Positions 55,200-64,000 of a DNA stretch of 64,000 bases are shown here, one piece after another. This DNA comes from Metellina segmentata (taxonomy: Eukaryota; Arthropoda; Arachnida; Araneae; Tetragnathidae), in the NCBI GenBank assembly GCA_947359465.1, contig OX375877.1, positions 23,571,235 through 23,635,234 on the forward strand, written 5' to 3'. Numbering within the stretch: the first letter of the stretch is position 1; each line of letters opens with the position of its first letter. The position numbers and the translations under genes are program-made. Under the pieces are notes generated by a model that searched no databases, had not been told where the DNA came from, and saw only the letters and a program-made list of their open reading frames with translations.

Positions 55200-57385
55200 T
55201 CCTTTCGCTAAATAATTCATTTCATTTTCTTCTTTCAAAATATTCACTATACCTACTTGACAATATCCATATTACTTAACTAAATTCGAAAAATAAAGTA
55301 AGTTTCAAAGAGACATGAAAAGGAGGAAAACATTGAAGGAATTAAATGTTGTGAAGTTAAGGCTTGCATCTACTTATAACTATATATTCGCTCCTCAACT
55401 TATACCTACACATTAATAAGAAAGATACATCGAGAAAAGTGTTCAAGAAAGTACTAGTCAAACAATTGTTTTTGCAATCAAATACTTTTTTTCTTACCAA
55501 TTACTTTTCTTGAAATTTTTTATACCTACTCGCATTTGTTCAGTTGCCTATAAATTTCGAAAGATTGTCGATAGTTGGAGAGGACAAAATTGCCGAATGC
55601 CCATTGAACAATTTTTTTACGACATCTTTTTCCTTTTCGTTTTTCACTTTTCCATTCCACTTGATCACTCTTTCTTTGCTAATCAAATCTTTAGTTTATT
55701 TCGCTCAAACAGGGTAACGGGGTTAAAAAGAATTTATTAGAGAACTAGAAGGAACAAGAACAAGATGAGACTCATGAAGTGTTCCAATAAAGATAAGAGC
55801 TAGAGACTATAAAATTGATTTAAAAACTCAGTAGTTAGTACTCTGAAAAAATCTAGGACTTTCATGTGCATAGTACTATTTTGTTTCACAAGTCCAGGAA
55901 TGCCACTTAAGTGAATTATTACATACCACTCGAAAAGAAAATCTAAATGCAGTTTGATGTTTTAAACTTCAGTTGTAAAATTTAATTCATATATTAGTTG
56001 CCATAGAAACAGAAAGTCCAGTTATGTTTAGAATGAAATATAAAATAAAACCATTGTATGAAACAGCATATAGATCAAAGTTGCACAATTTTATCGTATT
56101 AGGAAATATGCAGTTCTTATTAACTCTAACTGCTGTTAGTTAACCCTTCGTGATGGACGAGATATCTCGTCGAAACCACTTGGAGAGTTAAAGCAGTAAA
56201 TACAAAAATTCATCAGAGAACATTAATTTATTACTAATAATTCTCTTTATAACAAGTGTATTACTCAGCCTGTTTCCAGTTTAATTGAGAATTATTTCTA
56301 ACATACTCCCAAGCAAATTAAAGAAAAAATATTTTCTTCCACTTCTTTGATTTATAATTCATTCTTGATTTTCATCTGATAAACTTAAAAAACCTCATTA
56401 ACATAATACGTAAGGTAGCAGTTTTAATCTGCGGCTGCTATGGGAAATTAAATAATGGATGTTTTAAACACTATAATCTTTAAAGCAACATCTCGAAATT
56501 TTATTTGTTTCACATGAACCTCGATAAATATAGTCTTTATTATGGAATGTATTTATTTACGAGGAGATGAATATTCAAATTTTAACCAAAGTATTGTATT
56601 TCCACTGGAAATACAAGTAATGTTGCTATTCTTGACTATGTCTTCACTTTGGGAAATTGGATAGTGGATGTTTTAAACATTGAAGCAGTATTTCTAAATT
56701 TTATTTGCTTCACTTGAACCTGAATATAAATTTAAAGTTTACAATGGAATTATTTATTTACGAGGAAATAAGATTACGAAATCTGAATCAAATTACTTTT
56801 ATGTTTAATGACAGTGTATATGCTGTAGCTGTTATGGTAAAGTTTGGTAGCATTCAAATGCATTTCCAATCATTTACTTTTATGATTGTACAGATTTCTA
56901 ATAGTATTCCTTTTACAATATTATTTCGAATGAGATTCACCTATTCGTCTATTTCGTCTATGTTAAAAAATAAACAATACCAAGAATAATTCCACTAAAT
57001 TTCTACAATAGCACCTTTCCATGAGATCTACATATCCTATCATATTTCCGATAAACAATATTCAAAAAGTATTTCTGTATCAAACCCCGAGATAAGGTCG
57101 TATTTTTTCAAAATTCGTACAAATGTTAATGCCATCAACTATCGATAACAAATGTTATGCATTGAAAATAAAAATAAAACATACCTATACATATTTAATT
57201 AATTGGGATAAAATATGTTAATCAGATCCACATTAATTTTGTTAGCTGTTACAGTATTAATTTCAGACTATAGTTTATTATTGACTGCATAAAAATTAAC
57301 AAAGAGGGAACTAGCAACAGGACATTTTCTAGAGCCTTTAACAAAGCTACGTTAATGGCTCTATTTAATGTTTTCCAAGATGTAA
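55200..57385. other. No recognisable feature apart from a short palindrome
   Basis: AT-rich sequence. GACGAGATATCTCGTC at about 56158 is a 16-bp perfect palindrome, also seen as the core of the 43-bp repeat family. 56450-56520 and 56650-56730 share TGGATGTTTTAAACA and TTTTATTTG phrases, a weak local duplication. No gene is supported. Confidence 0.4.
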
Positions 57386-57389
57386 GCTT

Positions 57390-57480
57390 ATGTGGTGTTG
57401 TTCTCGGATCTTCCTTTCAAGTTTGATTTCGGACTGTCACTAAAAGACCGTTGTGTTACTCCAGTGCGACTAAAAATACC
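57390..57480 (+). repeat. SINE copy g, 3' part
   Basis: GTGGTGTTGTTCTCGGATCTT, GATTTCGGACTGTC and CCGTTGTGTTACTCCAGTGC, with a CTACCTATC tail. Confidence 0.62.
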
Positions 57481-57489
57481 TACCTATCA

Positions 57490-57670
57490 AGATGGAAATT
57501 GGGGTGGCCGGTTTTCCGGTGGCGTAGGTTCGAGTCTTTTCTAGTGATTTCTCTCTTCTGTGTCATTTGTATGCGTATGCCCATTTGGCATTGTTTCGTG
57601 CAGCTTGACCAAATATAGCTATTGCTCCATAGAATCTGACTTAGCACACCAAAACAAATCACACCCCGGC
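57490..57670 (+). repeat. SINE copy h, tRNA-like head
   Basis: GGGGTGGCCGGTTTTCCGGTGG followed by GTAGGTTCGAGTCTTTTCTA (B box) and a body TCTCTCTTCTGTGTCATTTG, parallel to the head region at 27650-27800. The 3' half is absent. Confidence 0.5.
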
Positions 57671-57774
57671 AAGAAAAGTGACACGTAAAAAATTAAATAT
57701 TTTGATTTTATGTCTTTGAAGACTATGTGTGGGTTGCCCCTGTGTGTTATATGAATATTTTGTAGAATATATAA

Positions 57775-58155
57775 TAGGGTGGGCCGAAAAAAGTTTTTTT
57801 TTTTTTTTGCTATCACATTCTAATAGAGCGGAAAAGTTGGCGCATGCAGTAAAACTAATGTGTAAAAAATTTCATCCCGATTTATTGATATCTTTTGCCT
57901 TCCCAAGGGGTTCAAATCTTCCAAAAAAAAAATTAGTTCAAATTTTTTTAAATAAAAATGTTTAAAATTACGTTTTAATAGTGCTCAAAAGTAAGCTAAT
58001 ACATTCAATATTAACGGAAAAAAATTGTTTAGATCCGTACATATCCTCTGCCTCTCCAACGGGGCCAAATAGCAGAAAAAAGTGATCACCACTTTTTACC
58101 GTAATTGCAAAAGTCGATATTTTGCAAAGTTGTCATTTTTTCAGTTTTTTCTGCT
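57775..58155 (+). mobile_element. Possible end of a DNA transposon
   Basis: Begins TAGGGTGGGCCGAAAAAAG and continues in T-rich sequence with polar phrases such as AAATTTCATCCCGATTTAT. This is a layout I associate with non-coding ends of arthropod DNA transposons. No partner end or coding sequence was found. Confidence 0.3.
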
Positions 58156-58160
58156 ATATG

Positions 58161-58355
58161 TTTTGCTAGTGACTAGATATCTCTTCCATCAAGATCTGAT
58201 CAAGTTTGCTAGTGACTAGATATCTCTTCCATCAATATCTGATCAAGTTTACTAGTGACTAGATATCTCATCCATCAAGATCTGATCAAGTTTCCTAGTG
58301 ACTAGATATCTCTTCCATCAAGATCTGATCAAGTTTGCTAGTGACTAGATATCTA
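58161..58355 (+). repeat. 43-bp tandem repeat, about 4.5 units
   Basis: Period 43, unit GCTAGTGACTAGATATCTCT followed by TCCATCAAGATCTGATCAAGTTT in two parts. Units differ by one to three bases. Diverged single units are found near 28730-28830 and a core palindrome at 56158. Confidence 0.88.
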
Positions 58356-58489
58356 TTTTACGACTATATATACGACTTTTGCTTCGTAGAAAGGAAGCAT
58401 CAATTTAAACGTACAGCACTTGAAAGTATTTCTAAAACAAGGACAAACAAAATACATATATTTTTTTAAAAACACAATTTTACGAAGAA

Positions 58490-58595
58490 AACAACAGCCA
58501 TTGTCTTTGGATCTTTCCTTATAGAATTGATCCCGGGCCACCACATGGACCATTATGCTTCATTAGCGACAAAAAATCAACTACTTACCTACACA
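58490..58595 (+). repeat. SINE copy i, 3' part
   Basis: CATTGTCTTTGGATCTTTCC, ATTGATCCCGGGCCACC and CATTATGCTTCATTAGCGAC, then CTACTTACCTAC. Degenerate copy without the head. Confidence 0.6.
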
Positions 58596-58599
58596 ATAA

Positions 58600-60225
58600 A
58601 ACTACTTTTTATTAATATCTCTTAAGCGGCCTACCCTCATACACGTACACTCGAAGACACTACCTTATCTACCTCAATAGATACGTCAATGCACAAAGAT
58701 TAAGTACTTTCTTATTACGAGTTAGAGATTTGCAGTAATTTGCTATTGTGGCAAATAAATAGCTCGTAACAATAAAAAAAATCCCCAGGCTTTTACAACT
58801 GCTCACAAAGATAGAGGAATTACTTTTACACTGATATCAGCAAATCCATGGCTGAAAAAAACTAATGTTCTAATCTCAAGAATGGCAATAAAAGCATCGA
58901 ATCCTTAAAGGTGGTTAGAAGAGTCTGAAAGATATTTCTGTGAGAGAGCGCCCATTACGTTCCAGTAGATTGGATGTAAAAATCTTGAAAGTAAGCTTTT
59001 TTGAGGATTGCTGACTTGGCTGAATTGAAAGTGCAATCTTTTCTTGATTATGTGTCCGATATAATTTCGCTGAAGACGCCACCCCAGGAAATCTTTTAGT
59101 TCATCAATAAAGAGTGGAAGTAAAGTTGATCAAATATTAAACACTATCACCGAGAAAAACATCTGAACTCAGCTCATATACACTTCTAAGCTCTTTTACA
59201 AAATGTCAAGAGCAAATAATGTTCTAACAAAATGTTCCTTCTAGAATTTATTAATTTCTTTCGTCAAAAAAATTTATAAAAATAGCAAATTTTTTTATTT
59301 AGTTTAAAAATGCTACTACAGACTGAAAAGAATTGAAATCTTGCACAGTCATACAAAATTCTTTCCGGATCGATTAGCATAAAAATATATAGAGATCGTT
59401 AATCATAATTTTTCAGAAAATTAATACCATCATTAATATATCATACCAAAATTAGCTTAGAAATACCTCAAGAAGATTTTTCGGTCCTTTAATAAAAACA
59501 TGATTAAACTTTTCAGTGTGATAAAGATATTTTCGGAAGATGTGGTAAAAAATGGCAAGGGAAGTAATTTAATATCAAGTTCCTGGAACTCTCCATACTC
59601 GTAATTCCGAAAACACTAAAGCATCTGACTTAAAATTTAATATTTTGAAGTTACAACTTGGTGTCATATTTAGGTGTAATCATGCATTGGGATATATGAA
59701 ACCAGATCATAACTTAATATGAATCCCACCTCTTAAGCAAATAGTCTACGTACGAATTTGTAGATGTTATCTCCATTCAATACCCATGACCATTCCTGAG
59801 GATTAATCTCTCCACATTGCAAATATCAAAAAGTCTGCCCATTTTTTTCACATACACACTTAATTTCTTCATTCAAAAAATCTTCCACAATATTTCCATT
59901 ATGTATACGCTAAGGCACATCAAATATAATTATGTACATAGATTTTATTAAAATGTTATATGTATCTTAAAATAAACTATGGAAACAAAGAAAATCAGAA
60001 AAGGGACAATATGTTTGACAATCAGAGATTGCACAATATGTTTGTTAAAAATTGGAGACATTACAGTGATCATCCCTGTTTTTTTCTTCCGAAGTTCATG
60101 TATGCATCCAGTACATCCATAAGGAACAGACCTGTTGAATGGCACTTTTGTATTTTCTCTATTATGAACAATGTGCTAATGAAGAAGGATGGTTCGATTG
60201 TTGTTACATTCGTGTGTGTATTCTT
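58600..60225. other. No recognisable feature
   Basis: AT-rich sequence. The short open frames near 59950-60330 partly overlap the Helitron end and have no recognisable motif. Confidence 0.35.
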
Positions 60226-60229
60226 TATA

Positions 60230-60936
60230 TTAGCCACTTCGTGGCTAGCCCGGCGTTGCCCGTGCCAGTTCTTTTGTGGGGTTATTGGTTTGCTTCGCAA
60301 ACCAAATAGGAGTTCGCTGCCTATTGGATAACAGCCATAACGGAGTTGCCCGAGACAGTTCTTTTCGTGGGAGTCACATTGCCTGTGGTGTTGGTTTCCT
60401 TCGTAAACCAAATGAGCGTTACCCGTGACAGTTCTTTTCGTGAAGGTCACATAGTCGGTGTGGTGGTTTGCCTCGCAAACCAAAAAATATAAAGATTTAA
60501 TTGAAAAATTATTTATTAAAACAAAATCAAATGTAGAAGATATCCAATCGGCGTGACGTCACGATCTCAATGCTTGCTGTGGAATCGATTGATCGGAGAC
60601 AACGCATTACCATTTAATTGAGAGCGGAACTTGAAAAAATATGGCATGGTTTCAAAGGCCGAAGTCAATAGTAACGAACGTCATGGAAGAAAGAGCTAAA
60701 TTCTGAAATTCTCCCTCATTTGCCGGAGCGGGACGAAAAAAAAGATGATCCAAAGGAGAAAAAAACTATGAAATTCATTTTAAAATGTTCTAGATTAAAT
60801 TTTAAAATTCGGGCTAGATTATAAAATTGCAAAATTTTGGACTACCTGTGTGCCAAATTTCAATATTGCAAGTGCCATGGATTCGTCAGGACACGGCGAA
60901 TACGCACACAGAAACTTCATTTTATAATAGTAGAGA
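60230..60936 (-). mobile_element. Non-autonomous Helitron E
   Basis: On the minus strand it starts TCTACTATTATAAAATGAAG (near 60934) and ends with the hairpin TAGCCACGAAGTGGCTA merging into CTAA, followed by T. Inside, 60260-60485 has three units of about 75 bp built from ACGGGCAACGC, GGTTTGCGAAGCAAACC and GAAAAGAACTG. It shares both ends with the element at 8961. Confidence 0.74.
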
Positions 60937-61439
60937 AGATAACTATACTTAACCAATTTAGGAACGTAACTCCCTTAAAGGCCCTGTGATATCGTGTAAT
61001 GTTTCAGGTGATCTAACGTCCTTGACCGCTCACGGGTAACCCGAATATTGACTTGTAGAGGACTTTCCAGCTAAGAATATTTTAATACGTGAACCAACTG
61101 CATACAAATATAATCAGCGCTTCTCCTTCAAATGTTAACAGAAATCAATAAACATTTGGAATAAACGGAACAGGAGAGGTAAAAGTAAGTTTTGCAAAGG
61201 TCTATATAACATTTTTGAAAAGTAAGCGTCTAAGAACTATGAATAAACAAGAGATTTTAAACTGCTTTTTTACTGAGCACGTCACAACCACTAAGGGGTA
61301 CATCTCCTTTAGGGGTTTACGAAACTCAGAAACGAGGTACTCAAGAGCTCTTTTCTCTACCCCATGGGGTATGTACACTCCATAACAAAAGAATCGACTC
61401 ACCAACAAGGTGCAAAATTACAGTGGTGCACGGCTCGAT

Positions 61440-62191
61440 CCACTTGGAACGGCTCTGACTAGGGATGCATAGTCTTCAGTGATGAGTCCCGTTTCCAACT
61501 GTGTCCTGACGACAACCGCATACTAGTCTGGTGCCGTAAATGATTTTAGTTTTTTACTGGAAATGTTCATTTCTTACTGTAATTTTTTCACCAACAAACC
61601 ATTTTTTATGTGGTGCGCACGTGAAACTGTGCAGGAGCTTATCTATTCATGAAATGCTAAGAGTATATCCAGTAATCTAACAAATATCATGTCTGGAGAC
61701 GTCCAGAGCAGCGTGGGGATCCTGCCCTTATTATCGCACGCCACACATGCCCACAACAGGGCGTTATGGTCTGGGGTGCCATTTCCTTTGATAGCCGGAC
61801 CCCTTTGGAGTCATTTCTGGCAAACTTACAGCACAGCGGCACGTAGACGACATTCTAAGACTGGTAATGTTACCGTTCCTTTTGCGACACCCGGACTTAC
61901 TTTTCAACACGATGATGCCCGGCCGCACACGGCGCAGTTTTCTATGAACTGTCTTGAAGCTTTCCCAACACTTCCTAGGCCATCTAGGTCTCCAGATCTC
62001 ACTCCCATAGAGCAAATTTCGGAGGTTATGGGAAGACGATTGCAAACATCACGGAATGTTGACCCTTTAACCCCACAGTTGAAGACAATTTGGCAAGAAA
62101 TTCCACAGGACACCATATGGGAGCTTTTTCAGTCTATGGAACGCCTGGTGACAGCTTACATCCAAAACCGAGGTGGACCAACGCCTAATTG
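61440..62191 (+). pseudogene. Tc1-like transposase (DD32E), interrupted
   Basis: It starts within the first catalytic region (IVFSDESRFQLCPDDNRI-like, 61470-61530) and is then interrupted by the insertion at 61532-61690. It resumes at RAAWGSCPYYRTPHMPTTG in one frame and, after a frameshift near 61850, gives VTVPFATPGLTFQHDDARPH (second Asp) and SPDLTPIEQISEVMGRRL (Glu). The tail is IWQEIPQDTIWELFQSMERL and NRGGPTPN, ending at 62191. There are 32 residues between Asp and Glu. The DNA-binding domain is gone. Confidence 0.78.
61532..61690. mobile_element. Small insertion with 6-bp target duplication
   Basis: 159 bp beginning TGCCGTAAATGATTTTAG and ending AACAAATATCAT interrupts the transposase codons. 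GTCTGG precedes it (61526-61531) and follows it (61691-61696). No inverted ends or coding. The class is unknown. Confidence 0.6.
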
Positions 62192-62379
62192 ACTTTCTCC
62201 CTTTGTAACGGTCAAACTCTGAAATAAATCATTCAATTGTTTTGAAATTTTAATCTTTTGTTTTCCTATGTATGTTCTTCACATCCGCCAATGTTTATCG
62301 CAATCTTGTAACTCTTTCTTGGTGCGTCGATTTTTTTTTATAGAGAATACATACGTTACAAACCCCACTGTCCAAGTTT

Positions 62380-64000
62380 CCACACCATACCCGTCTTTAG
62401 TAAACATAGGGTTCGAACTCCCGAGATACACAAGCAATAGTTTTTCTGTTTTTATTCCACTACAGTGTTCCCTAATCCCTCTTTCCGCCTCTAGTGCCAT
62501 TTTTTACTTGACACTGTCTTGAGTTTGGTATAGCTTGTTCAAATCTGGCTTGCTCCATAATACACTAAAACTACCAACCTTTAAAGGGTAGTTGCAACTT
62601 TAGATTTTACCATGTATTTCAGCACCCATTGGCTCAGAATAAATTTCAAGGCAGGATTAATATTACACTCAGCATTGCCGCGAACGGACAGTGTGCCAAT
62701 CATTAACGCTCGAAAACTGTCAACCACTGATTAAGTACGCTTCCACATTCAGACTTCGAATCCCACAGCTCTGTTACCTATTCCCTCATTATTGCCTCTT
62801 CAAGACATTTTTTTACCTGGATTTATAATGTGTTTAGAGCAGCTTGGCCAAAATACGGCTATTACGCTATTAAACGTTTAAACACCCAATCCTTAACAGG
62901 TAGTTGCAATTCTAGATTTGATCTTGTCATTCGGAATCCATTGGCTCAGAACCATTTTCAAGGCCTGGTTAATATTCTCACTCAGCTCTGGCGTGAACGG
63001 ACAATGCACTCATAACGCTCAGAAACGAGCAACCGGGGATGAAATATACTTCCACATTCAGGCTTCGAATCACATTGCTCTGCTCGCCATTCCCTCACTA
63101 CTGCCCCTTCAAGACATTTTTTACCTGATCGTGTATTGTGTTTGGAGCACCTTCCACAAATATTGCTCTTATGTCATAAAGCGTCAAAGCAACAAATCCT
63201 TCAAGGGTAGTTGCAATTCTAGATTTGATCTTGTCTTTCGGAATACATCGGCTCAGAACCATTTTGAAGGACTGATTAATATTCCCACTCAGCTATGGCG
63301 TGAACGGACAATGCACTCATAACGCTCAGAAACGAGCAACCGGGGATGAAATATACTTCCACATTCAGGCTTCGAATCACATTGCTCTGCTCGCCATTCC
63401 CTCACTACTGCCCCTTCAAGACATTTTTTACCTGATCGTGTCTTGTGTTTGGAGCACCTTCCACAAATATTGCTCTTATGTCATAAAACGTCAAAGCAAC
63501 TAATCCTACAAGGGTAGTTGCAATTCTAGATTTGATCTTGTCTTTCGGAATACATCGGCTCAGAACCATTTTGAAGGACTGATTAATATTCCCACTCAGC
63601 TATGGCGTGAACGGACAATGCACTCATAACGCTCAGAAACGAGCAACCGGGGATGAAATATACTTCCACATTCAGGCTTCGAATCGCATTGCTCTGCTCG
63701 CCATTCCCTCACTACTGCCCCTTCAAGACATTTTTTACCTGATCGTGTCTTGTGTTTGGAGCACCTTCCACAAATATTGCTCTTATGTCATAAAACGTCA
63801 AAGCAACTAATCCTTCAAGGGTAGTTGCAATTCTAGATTTGATCTTGTCTTTCGGAATACATCGGCTCAGAACCATTTTGAAGGACTGATTAATATTCCC
63901 ACTCAGCTATGGCGTGAACGGACAATGCACTCATAACGCTCAGAAACGAGCAACCGGGGATGAAATATACTTCCACATTCAGGCTTCGAATCACATTGCT
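62380..64000 (+). repeat. 307-bp satellite derived from a SINE-like unit, running off the window
   Basis: From about 62880 units repeat every 307 bp, with landmarks CTCATAACGCTCAGAAACGA at 63010, 63317, 63624 and 63931, and TAGTTGCAATTCTAGATTTG. The units are more than 95% alike by eye. 62380-62880 holds older, diverged units. On the minus strand each unit has GGCAGTAGTGAGGGAATGG and GTGATTCGAAGCC, at the position and spacing of polymerase III A and B boxes. Open frames here are repeat artefacts. Confidence 0.85.

Larger units (their letters stand above)
61376..62347 (+). mobile_element. Tc1-like DD32E element with a small insertion
   Basis: The left end CACTCCATAACAAAAGAATC and the right end, reverse-complemented TCTCTATAAAAAAAAATCGA, with CGCACCAAGAAAGAG following. 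TA lies on both sides. Third copy of the family seen at 10003 and 40981. The 5' quarter is deleted and a 159-bp sequence has inserted at 61532. Confidence 0.78.

Noticed and set aside
62830..63810. Repeated open frames containing RERTMHS and QASNHIALLAIPSLLPL
   Set aside because: They recur with the 307-bp satellite period and change length with single-base differences, so they are by-products of the repeat.

Overview
This window looks like arthropod nuclear DNA, most plausibly from a spider or another chelicerate, although the organism is an inference. The DNA is AT-rich. I see no operons, ribosome binding sites or compact gene layout. Almost everything recognisable is a transposable element, a tandem repeat or a fragment of one. 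The mix of Tc1/mariner families, I/R1-type LINEs with an RNase H domain, Helitrons, piggyBac, hAT and a tRNA-derived SINE family is typical of large arthropod genomes. I could not identify any host gene with confidence. Two short stretches (35678-35808 and 44407-44583) are the only candidates for host exons.

Layout. 1-3.1 kb: a degenerate repeat array carrying a SINE, then a Helitron. 3.2-7.5 kb: a Tc1 fragment, a mariner-like fragment, a MITE with about 40-bp inverted ends and a decayed transposase. 9-11.4 kb: a Helitron and a Tc1-like element with catalytic spacing DD32E. 11.6-17.9 kb: a DNA transposon with inverted repeats of about 750 bp, whose single gene is split by an intact DD82E (Sailor-type) transposon and whose right inverted repeat is split by a Helitron. 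18.6-21.1 kb: a Helitron and a Tc1 element split by a hAT MITE with a perfect 8-bp target duplication. 22.4-27.2 kb: a small mariner remnant, then a 3.9-kb LINE with an uninterrupted 1237-codon ORF2 and a perfect 12-bp target duplication. 28-34.5 kb: Tc1, LINE, piggyBac and SINE fragments. 35-40 kb: a candidate host exon, a 366-bp tandem duplication, a MITE with 100-bp inverted ends and an intact DD41D mariner-type element. 40.7-47 kb: another DD32E element, hAT ends, a 17-bp minisatellite, a mariner N-terminus and a solo LTR. 47.5-48.6 kb: a 690-bp near-perfect palindrome bracketed by long TA runs. 50-55.2 kb: a 63-bp repeat that stays open as a 21-residue protein repeat, a MITE, a 113-bp satellite and a 203-bp tandem repeat. 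57.4-64 kb: SINE pieces, a 43-bp repeat, a Helitron, a third DD32E element, and a 307-bp satellite that runs off the end of the window.

The genes do not form a pathway. Three reading frames look intact: the DD82E transposase (14047-15444), the LINE ORF2 (23406-27119) and the DD41D transposase (38277-39320). These are the elements most likely to have moved recently. Everything else is broken by stops, frameshifts, deletions or later insertions. Nesting orders several insertions in time. I saw no CRISPR array, no ribosomal RNA gene and no intact tRNA gene.
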